A stretch of 64,000 nt of DNA from FEN-1219 sp964503125 (GTDB lineage: Bacteria; Pseudomonadota; Gammaproteobacteria; Steroidobacterales; Rariloculaceae): assembly GCA_964503125.1 (NCBI GenBank), contig CAZCZE010000058.1, forward strand, positions 32,232 to 96,231. The letters are read 5' to 3'. Below the pieces are notes generated by a model. It did no database searches, was not told where the DNA came from, and saw only the letters and a list, made by a program, of their open reading frames with translations. The position numbers and the translations under genes were made by a program. This document shows, piece after piece, positions 16,705 to 25,397 of the stretch (position 1 is its first letter; each line of letters starts with the position of its first letter).

Positions 16705-17925
16705 TCAACTGCGGCGCACCTCGAGCTGCGCGTAGCCCGCGAATACTGCGTCGCGCGCGTAGCGGCGGCGCACCACGCGCAAGTCGCCGCACTCAAGCAG
16801 CGTTTCGAGCGCGGTCGTGATCTCGCGCCGCGCGAGCGCCGCGCCGGGACAGGTGTGGGGCCCAAGCCCGAACCAGAGATTGGCCACGGCCGGCGCTTGC
16901 ATGCGGGCGTGGTCGAAACGGGCATCGGGAGCGGCCTCGTTGGCCTTGAGCGCGCTCGCCAGAGACACGACGACGCGCTCGCCCGGCCGCAAGCGGCGGT
17001 TGCCGAGAACCGTCGCGGCGACGACGTTGCGCGTGACGAGCGCGACCGGAGCCGTGAGCCGTAGACCTTCGTCGACCGCGGCCGCGACGTGCGCAGGATC
17101 GGCGCGCAGCGCCGCCCACTGCCCCGTGTCGACGAGCAAGGCGACGAGGCGCGGCAACGCGCTCGCCGTCGTCTCGGTGCCTGCGAGCAGCAACACCGCA
17201 ATGAGCCCGCGCGCCTCGTCGAACGTGAAACCGGCGGCTTGCAGGCGCCCCGGCACCGTCGTCTCGGCGCCGGCGGCGAAGGCCGCGCGCGCCGACAACG
17301 TGAGCGCGTCGAACCGCTGCCGCGCGAGCGCGAGCTGCGCGTCGGTCAAGCGCCGTGTCGTCAGCGACAACGCTCGCACGAAGTCGCGGCCGTGCCGAAC
17401 CATCTCGAGACAGCGCTCGTCGCCCTCCACATCGATGCCGGCGAGCACGCCAGCGGTGCGGCCCGCCAGGACTCGCGCCAAGCGCGCGACGTCGATGGCG
17501 GCGCCGGCCTCGAGCGCCGCCCGAGCCTCGGCCAACGGCGGCGCAAAGACCCGCGTGACGAGCTCCGCCGCGAAACGCGGCGCAAAAAGGTCGCGCAGCC
17601 GCGCGCGCAGCAACCGGTGCGGCTCACCATCCATGTTGACCAAGGCCTTGCTGCCCAGGACCTGCGTCAGCGCATCGGAGAGCGCGCCGGGCCCGGTCTT
17701 GGCGAAGAGCTCCGGCGTCGAGAGCACGTGCTTGGCGAGCGCGGCGTCGGACACCACGTGCCCGATTCGCGGAATCGTGCACACGGCGGCGACGCGCCGC
17801 GCCACGGCCGCGAGACAGTAGGCGAACGGCTGTGCGGCGAGATAGAGCCGGCGCTCGTGCCAGCGTGCGCGAAATTGCCCGAATGCCGGAGCGGCCATCG
17901 CTGCCGATGGCGTCACGGGCGCCAC
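16705..17925 (-). CDS. Cytochrome P450
   Basis: A 406-residue soluble bacterial P450. The I-helix oxygen-activation motif is LLAGTETTAS, the K-helix ExxR is in AVDEGLRLTAP, and the haem-binding loop is FGLGPHTCPGAALARR with the ligand Cys near residue 359. The GTG start directly abuts the ketosynthase stop (TGA then GTG), so it is the last gene of the minus-strand operon. No ferredoxin or ferredoxin reductase is adjacent, so electrons must come from elsewhere. In this setting it probably oxidises the ketosynthase-derived product; the substrate is unknown. Confidence 0.9.
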   Translation of the reverse strand: MAPVTPSAAMAAPAFGQFRARWHERRLYLAAQPFAYCLAAVARRVAAVCTIPRIGHVVSDAALAKHVLSTPELFAKTGPGALSDALTQVLGSKALVNMDGEPHRLLRARLRDLFAPRFAAELVTRVFAPPLAEARAALEAGAAIDVARLARVLAGRTAGVLAGIDVEGDERCLEMVRHGRDFVRALSLTTRRLTDAQLALARQRFDALTLSARAAFAAGAETTVPGRLQAAGFTFDEARGLIAVLLLAGTETTASALPRLVALLVDTGQWAALRADPAHVAAAVDEGLRLTAPVALVTRNVVAATVLGNRRLRPGERVVVSLASALKANEAAPDARFDHARMQAPAVANLWFGLGPHTCPGAALARREITTALETLLECGDLRVVRRRYARDAVFAGYAQLEVRRS

Positions 17926-18990
17926 TCAGAGCGTCATGAGAATGACGCCGAGACTCAAGCCCGCGCCGAGCCCGGCGAGCATGACCTGATCGCCGGGCCG
18001 AACCGCGCCGGCGCGCAGCGCCCGCGCAAGCTGCAACGGCACGGTCGCCGACGCCACGTTGCCGACCTCGGCAATCGTCGGCACGAGCTTGCCGCGGGGA
18101 ATCGCCGCGGTAGTGCAGAAGTCGTCGAGGAACGGCACCGTGACCTGATGACAAAAGACGCGGACGTAGTCGGCGCGCTCCGTGCCCGTCGATCGCAGCG
18201 CGTCGTCGATGATGCCGGGACCCGCGGCCACGAACGCGTCGCGCAGCGCCGAGCCGTCGCCGCGAAAATACGTCCACTCCTCGCCACGCGGGTGCATCGA
18301 CCCGCCGCCGGGCAGCGTCGCGAGCGACCAATGCTCGCTGCACGCACGAAAGTCCTGATAGAACACGCCCTCGGAGCTCGCATCGTGGCGGAGGACGGCC
18401 GCGGCGCCGGCGTCGCCCATCGTGTAGCCGACAGCGGCCGCGAAAAACTCGCGCGAATCCTCGACGGCCCAGCGGATGGCGCGCGACGGCGTTTCGCCCG
18501 TGACGACCAACGCCTTGCGGTACTGGCCCCGGCCGAGCAACGAAGTCGCAACCTGCATCGCGCTCAAGAAACTGTTGCACGCGTTCTTGACGTCGAACGC
18601 GTGGCACGCGAGGCCGAGCTTGGCGGCGACGATGTGCGCCGTCGCGGGCTCGACGAGATCCTGCGACGCCGAGCCCCAGAGCACGACGTCGACGTCGCGC
18701 GGCGCGAGACCGGCCGAGCGCAGCGCACGACGCGCGGCCTCTGCGCCGAGATCGGACGCTTGCAGGTCGTCGGGCAGATAGTGGCGCGTCTCGATGCCCG
18801 TCAGGCCGCGCAATAGACCGCGGCGCACCCTGACCCTCGGGCTCGCCGCCGCGATTCGTTCTTCGACCTCGGCGCTCGAGATAGGCGGGCCCGGCAGAAA
18901 TTCGGCGGCGGCCACGAGGCGCACGTGCGTCGGAACACGCCCGCGCGGCTCGGGCGCGAGCGGCACGGCGGAGTGGCGCAGCAGGCTCAT
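17926..18990 (-). CDS. Ketosynthase III/OleA-like thiolase-fold condensing enzyme
   Basis: A 354-residue FabH-like enzyme. The catalytic triad is intact: Cys138 in AFDVKNACNSF, His281 in RVFCHQVTVPF, and Asn311 in EVGNVASATVP. The typical C-terminal GAGLSLGVILM glycine loop is present. FabH-like proteins make fatty-acid primers, while OleA and relatives condense two acyl-CoAs head to head. The neighbours are a P450, an MMPL transporter and OleC/OleD-like genes, with no acyl carrier protein or fab genes, which favours a secondary-metabolite role. The ATG at 18990 gives a normal N-terminus; longer in-frame starts add unalignable sequence. Confidence 0.8.
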   Translation of the reverse strand: MSLLRHSAVPLAPEPRGRVPTHVRLVAAAEFLPGPPISSAEVEERIAAASPRVRVRRGLLRGLTGIETRHYLPDDLQASDLGAEAARRALRSAGLAPRDVDVVLWGSASQDLVEPATAHIVAAKLGLACHAFDVKNACNSFLSAMQVATSLLGRGQYRKALVVTGETPSRAIRWAVEDSREFFAAAVGYTMGDAGAAAVLRHDASSEGVFYQDFRACSEHWSLATLPGGGSMHPRGEEWTYFRGDGSALRDAFVAAGPGIIDDALRSTGTERADYVRVFCHQVTVPFLDDFCTTAAIPRGKLVPTIAEVGNVASATVPLQLARALRAGAVRPGDQVMLAGLGAGLSLGVILMTL

Positions 18991-19042
18991 GTTGGGAGCA
19001 TAAACGTCCGGCACGGGTCGCATGGCCGCGGACGCACCGATA

Positions 19043-21181
19043 CTACCATCGCGGCTGCCGCCCCTCACTCGCGAAACTAGCCGGCAGGTACCAGTTCCAG
19101 CGGCCGAAGATCTGCATCGTGGCCGGCAGCAGCAACGCCCGGACGACGGTGACGTCGATGAGGATCGCCGCGGCCAACGCGAGCCCGAGTTGCTGCAAGC
19201 CGACGATCGAGCCGACGACGAAACCCGCGAACGCCGCGAACATGATGAGGCCGGCCGAAGTGATCAATCGCCCCGTGCGCTTTAGACCCGCTGCGATCGC
19301 CTCCTCGTTGCTCGCGCCCTTGTCCCACTCCTCGCGCATGCGGCTCACGAGGAACACCTCGTAGTCCATCGATAAGCCGAACATCACGGCGAACACCATG
19401 ACCGGGATCCAGGCCTCGACCTGGTCGTAGACCGGCAGGCCGGCGAACGCGCCCCAGCCCCACTGGAAGGCCGCGACGGTCACACCGCACGCGGCGACGA
19501 CCGAAAGGAGATTGAGAATGACGGCCTTGAGCGGCACGAGCAGCGAGCGGAACGCGAACAGCAGCAGCAGGTAAGTGGCGCCGAGCACGCCGATCACGAG
19601 CCACGGGAACCAACGACCGACGACGTCGAGGAAATCGACGCCCGCGGCGACGACGCCGCCGACGCGAGCCGACGCGGCCGCCGGCAGCTCGACACCGGGG
19701 AGGATCTGGGCCCGCAGCCGCCGCACGAACGCGAGGCTTTCGCGTGCACCGAAGTCGTGGCGCCCGAGCACCTGGAGGCGCAGATACCGGCGCGAAGCAT
19801 CGACGAACCGCCCATCGCCGGGCCGGTAGTACAACCCGGCGACCTCGGGGTCGTCGCTGAGCGCGAACACGAGCCTGTCGACCGCGACCTCGAGCTCCTC
19901 GCTCGCAGCGCCGCCGGTAGTGCCGCTGTCGATGACGACCGTCGTCGGTGTCGTGGCGCCGGCGCCGAGCGCGGCCGCAACGACGTCGCGCCCACGCGCG
20001 CTCTCGAGATGGGCCGGGTGCCCGGCGTGCGAGCCCGGCCCGATCGCGAGATCCGCGAGCGGCACGCACAGCGCCAGCAACGCGAGCGCGGCCAGCAGCG
20101 CGACGGGCACGGGCCGCCGCATGATCCAGCGAGCCAATGCAGTCCAAAATACGTCGGGCCGGGCCGTCTGCTCGCGCCGCCGCCAAGCTAGGAGATCGAT
20201 TCGCTCGAGCGTCGGCCCGACGACGGCCAGCAGCGCCGGCAGCAGCGTCGCGGCCGCGAGCACCGAGACGGCGGGAATCAGCAGTCCGCCGATACCGAAG
20301 CCGCGCAGGAACGGCAGCGGCAAGAGCAGCAGCAAGGCCAGACCGATCGCGACCGCAATGCCCGAGAACACGACGGCTCGGCCGGCCGACGTCATCGTCG
20401 CGACGATCGCCTCGTCGGGCGCACCGCCGCGCCGTCGCTCCTCGCGGAACCGGTGCACGATGAGCAGCGAATAGTCGACGGCGATGCCGAAACCCACGAG
20501 GCTCACGAAGTTGACGATGTACGACGTGAGCTCCATCGCGACGGCGCCGAGCCACACGATCCCGAGCGTGGTCACGATCGTGACGAGCGCGAACAGCAGC
20601 GGCAATAGAAACGACAACGTACGAAACACGAGTATCAGCAGCACGATCGCGGCGGGCACGGCGACGTACAGCTCGCCGCGGCGCAGGTCCTCGGCGATCA
20701 CGGTCTCGACGTCGTGCTCGGTCGCCGCAAACCCCGTGACGTAGGCCGTGGCGTCGGGGATGCCCGCGACCGCCGCGCGAATCGCCGGCGTGAACCGCTT
20801 GGCCGCCGCGGGGTCGAGGCCCGACGCGATCTCGGCGATCGCGATGTCGGCGTCGATGACTTGGCTCGCGACCACGACGCCGCCCGGCAGCGCGTCCGCG
20901 GCGCGCTCTGCGGCGGCCTCTACGTCGCGCAACAGCTCGTAGGCGCGCCCGCGCGTGGCGACGACGAGCGTGAACGAGCCGACGGAGCTTTGGCCGAAAT
21001 GTCGCTGCAGCAGGAGCTCGGCGTTCTCGCTATCCGTGCCCGGCAACGCGATCCGGTTGGTGAGCAACGCCGGCACTCGCAACGCGAGCGGCGTCGCGAC
21101 GACGAGCGCCAAAGCCCAAGCCGCGAGCACGGTGCGGCGTCGCCGCAGCACCCACCGGGTCAGGCGTTCGATCGCGCTCAA
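19043..21181 (-). CDS. MMPL/RND-superfamily transporter
   Basis: A 712-residue protein built from two similar halves, each with one helix, a periplasmic domain, and five or six helices. Each half has the MMPL proton-relay helix: GFGIAVDYSLLIVHRF in the first and FGLSMDYEVFLVSRM in the second. Relatives export lipids and hydrophobic metabolites. The start is read as TTG at 21181: it overlaps the upstream TGA as TTGA, has GGAG before it, and gives MSAIERLTRWVLRRRR directly before the first helix. It sits between the molybdenum hydroxylase and the ketosynthase on one strand and may export the product of that cluster. Confidence 0.88.
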   Translation of the reverse strand: MSAIERLTRWVLRRRRTVLAAWALALVVATPLALRVPALLTNRIALPGTDSENAELLLQRHFGQSSVGSFTLVVATRGRAYELLRDVEAAAERAADALPGGVVVASQVIDADIAIAEIASGLDPAAAKRFTPAIRAAVAGIPDATAYVTGFAATEHDVETVIAEDLRRGELYVAVPAAIVLLILVFRTLSFLLPLLFALVTIVTTLGIVWLGAVAMELTSYIVNFVSLVGFGIAVDYSLLIVHRFREERRRGGAPDEAIVATMTSAGRAVVFSGIAVAIGLALLLLLPLPFLRGFGIGGLLIPAVSVLAAATLLPALLAVVGPTLERIDLLAWRRREQTARPDVFWTALARWIMRRPVPVALLAALALLALCVPLADLAIGPGSHAGHPAHLESARGRDVVAAALGAGATTPTTVVIDSGTTGGAASEELEVAVDRLVFALSDDPEVAGLYYRPGDGRFVDASRRYLRLQVLGRHDFGARESLAFVRRLRAQILPGVELPAAASARVGGVVAAGVDFLDVVGRWFPWLVIGVLGATYLLLLFAFRSLLVPLKAVILNLLSVVAACGVTVAAFQWGWGAFAGLPVYDQVEAWIPVMVFAVMFGLSMDYEVFLVSRMREEWDKGASNEEAIAAGLKRTGRLITSAGLIMFAAFAGFVVGSIVGLQQLGLALAAAILIDVTVVRALLLPATMQIFGRWNWYLPASFASEGRQPRW

Positions 21182-23502
21182 CTCCAGCTCAGGTCGTGCT
21201 GGCCGAGCGGCAGGTCGCGGAACCGCTTGCCCGTGATCTGGAACACCGCGTCGGCGAGCGCGGCCTGGACCGACGTGCCGCGATCGTGGCCCATGCCGAC
21301 GAGCCAGTGCGCCGTCGGGAAGAAGCGAATAGCGATCGTCAGCGGATCCTCGGCGATACGCGACAGCGCGAATTTGTCGAAATTGTTCTCGACGATAGCC
21401 CCGTTCTCGATGTTGCAGGCCTGGTGCATGGCGTCGTTGTAGAACCAGGTGATCTGGCCTTCGATCTGCTTCTTGACGGAGAGCGGATTCACGAGGCCGA
21501 AGCCCGACTCGTGCGCGACGTCGACGCGCGTAAGCTTGACGCGTCCGTCGCGGCTCACGGAGACCGTGTGCACCATCGCGCTGATCGTCGCCGAGTTGCC
21601 GGTCTCGGCGCCGCGCTCCTCGAGTGCGATGGCGCGCGCCGTGCCGCGCGGCAGCGGCGTGCCCCAACCCGACATCTCGGCGGCGAGGTCGAGCGCCTCG
21701 ATCATGTCGGCCTTGAACGGTAAATCCGTGCGTTCGATGAGCTCGCGGCGGTAGCGATACGGATCCTTGCCCGCCGCGCGTGCGAGCTCGTCGATGAAGC
21801 TCTCGCGGTAGAACTCGTGCGCGGCCTGGCCCACGCCGCGGCGCGTGCCGACGGGCACGTGGAAATTCGTCGTGTGATTCGAGAAGCGGTAGTTCGGCAC
21901 GTAGTAGCGCGAAGCCACGTCGAACGACGCGTCGGGGCCGAAGCCGTCCTGCTGCATGCTCGTGCGCACCTCGAGCGCGAGCGGCCAGCCGTCGTCGTCG
22001 AGCGCGGCCTTGAGCCGCGCCATGCCCATCGCGCGATAGGTCGTGCCGATGAAGTCCTCCTCTCGCGTCCAGAGGAGGTGTATCGACGTGCCGCGGTTGG
22101 CATTGGCGATCATGATCGCTTGCTCGGCCTGCGGCCCGTTGCCGTTGCGGCCGAAACCGCCGCCCAAGTGGCACTGGTGCAAATACACTCTCTCCTCTGG
22201 AATGCCCGTGATCTGCGCCGCGCTGAAGCGCGTCTCCTGCGGGCTCTGATCGCCGATCCAGATGTCGACGCGGTCCTCGGTCACGAGCACCGTGGCGTTG
22301 CCGGGCTCCATCCGGGCCCGCGGCAGATAAGGAGTCGAGTACGTTGCCTCGACGACGCGGTCGGCGCGTGCGAACACGGCGTCGACGTCGCCCTGGTTCA
22401 CGCGCACGCGGCCCGGCGCGTCGAGCGCGGCCAGAAGCGCCGCACGCATGTTGGCCGTATTGAACGCGGCGCGCTCGGGCGGAATCGTCCACTCGATGGG
22501 CATGGCGTCGAGCGCCGTCTTGGCCTGGTGCCACGTGTCGGCGACGACCGCGACGCCGCCGCTGAACACACGGCCGCGCGTCAAGCGCGGGTCCGGTATC
22601 GGGAATTGCAGGGCCGAGCGCACGCCGGGCCGACCGCGGATCGCGGCGAAGTCGTAGCTCTTCACGTCGCCGCCGTAGACGGGGCACGACTTCACGGCCG
22701 CCCACTTCATGCCGGGCAAGCGCACGTCGATCGCGTAGATCGTCTCGCCCGTCACCTTCATGGGCACGTCGAGGTTCTTCTGCTCCGTGCCCATGAGCGT
22801 CCACTCGTCGGGCGGCTTGATCCTTAGGCCCAAGGGATTCGGGTGCGGCATCGCGGCCGCGAGGTGCGCGACCTTGCCGAAGGTCGTCGCGCGGCCGCTG
22901 CGCGCGTGCGTGATGACGCTGTCTTTGGCCGTGAGCTCGCCGGCGGGCACCCCCCACTCGCTCGCGGCCGCGAGCAGCAATCGCTCGCGCGCCTCGGCGC
23001 CCGCGAGCTGGAGGTAGTAGCGCCCGTCCTTGACCGACGACGCGGCATTCGTGCGCATGCGCCGATAGAGGCTGTCGGGGATACCGGCGACGCCGGTTCG
23101 CGCGCGGTTGCCGAACGCCGGCTCGCCGCCGCCCTCGGGATCCGTGGCGCCGTTGCCGGGCACGTCGAGCGTCCAGGCGGGCGCCATCTCGCGCGCGTCG
23201 CGATTCGCGGACGCATAGATCGGCCGGACTCTGCTCCAGTCGCACTGGAGCTCCTCGCAGACCATCATCGCGTTCGAGGTCCAGACGCCCTGCCCCAGCT
23301 CGGTCTGCGCGATGCGGATGACGACGGTGTCGTCGGGCTCGACGACGATCCAGGCGTTGATCTCAGGACTCGCGGGCTCGGCATACCACGGCGCGCCGTG
23401 CGGCGGCGCGGCTTGCGCCTGCGCCGAGCGCGGCGGCAGCCAGAAGCCGAGCACGAACGCACCCGCGCCCGCCATGACCTCACGCCGATTCACCGTCGTC
23501 AT
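21178..23502 (-). CDS. Molybdopterin-binding oxidoreductase large subunit (IorB/xanthine dehydrogenase family)
   Basis: A 774-residue large subunit with an N-terminal Tat-type signal (NRREVMAGAGAFVLGFWLP), so it is probably exported folded to the periplasm. Molybdopterin-contact motifs include ELGQGVWTSNAMMVCEEL, CHLGGGFGRNGNG and GVGQAAHEFYRESF. Periplasmic members such as isoquinoline 1-oxidoreductase and aldehyde oxidases pair with a small [2Fe-2S] subunit, here encoded 7 bases upstream, and pass electrons to cytochromes. It oxidises an aldehyde or heterocycle that cannot be named. The 4-base overlap with the MMPL gene ties it to the downstream biosynthetic genes. Confidence 0.88.
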   Translation of the reverse strand: MTTVNRREVMAGAGAFVLGFWLPPRSAQAQAAPPHGAPWYAEPASPEINAWIVVEPDDTVVIRIAQTELGQGVWTSNAMMVCEELQCDWSRVRPIYASANRDAREMAPAWTLDVPGNGATDPEGGGEPAFGNRARTGVAGIPDSLYRRMRTNAASSVKDGRYYLQLAGAEARERLLLAAASEWGVPAGELTAKDSVITHARSGRATTFGKVAHLAAAMPHPNPLGLRIKPPDEWTLMGTEQKNLDVPMKVTGETIYAIDVRLPGMKWAAVKSCPVYGGDVKSYDFAAIRGRPGVRSALQFPIPDPRLTRGRVFSGGVAVVADTWHQAKTALDAMPIEWTIPPERAAFNTANMRAALLAALDAPGRVRVNQGDVDAVFARADRVVEATYSTPYLPRARMEPGNATVLVTEDRVDIWIGDQSPQETRFSAAQITGIPEERVYLHQCHLGGGFGRNGNGPQAEQAIMIANANRGTSIHLLWTREEDFIGTTYRAMGMARLKAALDDDGWPLALEVRTSMQQDGFGPDASFDVASRYYVPNYRFSNHTTNFHVPVGTRRGVGQAAHEFYRESFIDELARAAGKDPYRYRRELIERTDLPFKADMIEALDLAAEMSGWGTPLPRGTARAIALEERGAETGNSATISAMVHTVSVSRDGRVKLTRVDVAHESGFGLVNPLSVKKQIEGQITWFYNDAMHQACNIENGAIVENNFDKFALSRIAEDPLTIAIRFFPTAHWLVGMGHDRGTSVQAALADAVFQITGKRFRDLPLGQHDLSWS

Positions 23503-23509
23503 GGCTCGC

Positions 23510-23968
23510 TCAAGCCTTCATGAGCTCGGCGGCCAAATGAATCGCCTTGCGCACGCGGTGATAGCTCGAGCACCGGCACGCGTTGGTCACGGCCGCGTCG
23601 ATGTCGGCGTCGGTTGGCGTGGGATTGCGCTCGAGCAACGCGAGCGCGCTCATGATCATGCCCGACTGGCAGTAGCCGCACTGCGGCGCGTCGAGCTCTT
23701 TCCACGCGCGCTGGATCGGGTGATTGCCGTCGGCCGAGACGCCCTCGATCGTCTTGATCGGCTTGCCGACGGCGAGCGACACGGGGAAACTGCACGAGCG
23801 CACGGGCTGGCCATCGACGTGCAGCGTGCAAGCGCCGCACTGCGCGATGCCGCAGCTGAACTTCGTGCCCGTGAGCCCAAGCGCATCGCGAACGACCCAG
23901 AGCAACGGCGTCGACGGATCGACGTCGACGCTATGCGCCGTCCCGTTCACGATGAGATGGAGCGCCAT
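23510..23968 (-). CDS. [2Fe-2S] small subunit of molybdenum hydroxylase (IorA-like)
   Basis: A 152-residue iron-sulfur protein. The plant-ferredoxin-type cluster motif is CGIAQCGACTLHVDG followed by SCSFP, and the second cluster domain has QCGYCQSGMIM and NACRCSSYHRVR. This two-cluster layout is standard for the small subunits of two-subunit periplasmic hydroxylases without a flavin subunit. The ATG at 23968 gives MALHLIVNG, the normal start. It lies directly upstream of the large subunit. Confidence 0.92.
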   Translation of the reverse strand: MALHLIVNGTAHSVDVDPSTPLLWVVRDALGLTGTKFSCGIAQCGACTLHVDGQPVRSCSFPVSLAVGKPIKTIEGVSADGNHPIQRAWKELDAPQCGYCQSGMIMSALALLERNPTPTDADIDAAVTNACRCSSYHRVRKAIHLAAELMKA

Positions 23969-24028
23969 GGCACCTGAGCATATGCTCGAGGCGAACGGCG
24001 CCACAAGGCGCACCGGCCCGTCCTGTGC

Positions 24029-25219
24029 TCAGGCGTCGGAGCCCCCGGCATGCAACGTCTCGACGACGCCCAAAATCATGAGACAGACGCCCGCGAAGCC
24101 GAGCCCCGCCACGGTGAGGCTCGCGGCCCCGAGCCCCGCGGCCTTGACGATCGTGCCCACGAGCAGCGGCGCGCCGCTCAAGCCTAAGTCGCCGATGAGC
24201 CGCCAGAGCCCGAGGAACTGCCCCTGCCGGCCGCTCGCGCGCGCGAAATCCGCGCCCATGATCATGACGACGCCCGTGCCGATGCCGTTCGCGAAGCCGA
24301 GCAGCGCCGCCACCGCGAGCAGCGAGTAGAGCCCGCCGGCGAGCGGCAACAGCGCGAGACCTAAGGCATAGAACGCCATGCTCGGCACGGCGCTCCACTT
24401 GCGCCCCAGGCGGTCCGCGAGCACGCCCGACGGATAGAACAGCGCGATGTCGACGACCGCTGAGAGCGAGTACACGAGACCGATCGTCGTGACGTCGAGG
24501 CCGACGGCCTGCCCGAACAGCGGCACGAGCAGCTGCCGCGTCGCGCGCATGAGCTGGAGCACGAGCGCGCTACCGCCGGCCGTCGCGAGCACGCGGCGCT
24601 GGTCGCGCAGCACTTGCATCGTGCCCGCGAGGCTCGCGTCGGGATTCTCGTGCGGCGGCACGGCGCGCGCGAACGCGAGCACGGTGGCGCCTGCAACGAC
24701 CGCGCTCGCGGCGCCGACGACGAACGCCACGGGGTAGCCCGCGAATCCCGCGAGCACGCCGCCGGCCACGGGGCCGATGAGCGCGCCGCCGCGCTGCAGG
24801 CCCGCCATCGCCGCGATGGCCCGGCCGAGCTCGCTCGTCGTGCACGTATCGGCCAGATACGACTGCCGGCCGAGCATCCAGGCGGCGTGCCCCGTGCCGA
24901 GCGTGACCGCGGCCAGGCAGATGAGCCAGGGTTGCGTCGTGACGCTGAGCAGCGCGAAACCCGCGAGAATCAGACTCAAGCCTCCGAGCAGCACGGGCTT
25001 GTCGCCGAAGCGGGCGACGAGCATGCCGGCCGGCACGTCGAACAACAGGATACCGACGCCGCGCAAGCCCACGACGAGCGCCGCGAACGCCGGGCTCGCG
25101 CCGATCTCGAGCATATAGAGCGGCAACAGGATCGTGAGCGCTTCCTGGCTCACCGCCATGAGCAGCGACGGCCCGTAGACGGGAAGGAGCAGGCGATCGT
25201 AGGGAGAGGGAAGCCGCAA
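24029..25219 (-). CDS. Major facilitator superfamily transporter
   Basis: A 396-residue MFS protein with about 12 transmembrane helices. The loop 2-3 motif is GMLVARFGDKPVLLGG, a degenerate form of the MFS motif A, with a matching GVLADRLGRKWSA in the second half. The TTG at 25219 is the only in-frame start that keeps the first helix. It is 60 bases upstream of the [2Fe-2S] gene and could lead the same transcript. The substrate is unknown; drug efflux and metabolite export are both plausible. Confidence 0.82.
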   Translation of the reverse strand: MRLPSPYDRLLLPVYGPSLLMAVSQEALTILLPLYMLEIGASPAFAALVVGLRGVGILLFDVPAGMLVARFGDKPVLLGGLSLILAGFALLSVTTQPWLICLAAVTLGTGHAAWMLGRQSYLADTCTTSELGRAIAAMAGLQRGGALIGPVAGGVLAGFAGYPVAFVVGAASAVVAGATVLAFARAVPPHENPDASLAGTMQVLRDQRRVLATAGGSALVLQLMRATRQLLVPLFGQAVGLDVTTIGLVYSLSAVVDIALFYPSGVLADRLGRKWSAVPSMAFYALGLALLPLAGGLYSLLAVAALLGFANGIGTGVVMIMGADFARASGRQGQFLGLWRLIGDLGLSGAPLLVGTIVKAAGLGAASLTVAGLGFAGVCLMILGVVETLHAGGSDA

Positions 25220-25222
25220 CGC

Positions 25223-25321
25223 CTATTGCTTGACGGTGATGCGCCAGGTTCCGGAGAAATCCGCCGCGAACGCGGCGCTTGGGACGAGCGCGGCCAGTGC
25301 CACGAGCTGCTTCCGCTTCAT
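25223..25321 (-). CDS. Tiny secreted peptide or truncated gene (32 aa)
   Basis: A 32-codon frame with a good signal peptide: MKRKQLVALAALVPSAAFA, cleaved before ADFSGTW. The mature part would be only about 13 residues. AGGAGA lies about 7 bases before the ATG, and the stop is 3 bases before the MFS start, so it would lead that operon. DFSGTW often opens small beta-barrel secreted proteins, so this may be a gene cut short by a stop. It could also be a leader peptide. I cannot decide between these. Confidence 0.45.
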   Translation of the reverse strand: MKRKQLVALAALVPSAAFAADFSGTWRITVKQ

Positions 25322-25397
25322 CCGCCGTCTCCTTTCCGCGACGCCGCACATCATACCTAGGTTGAAATTCGCCCGCGGTCTCGCGATCCTTGGCCGC

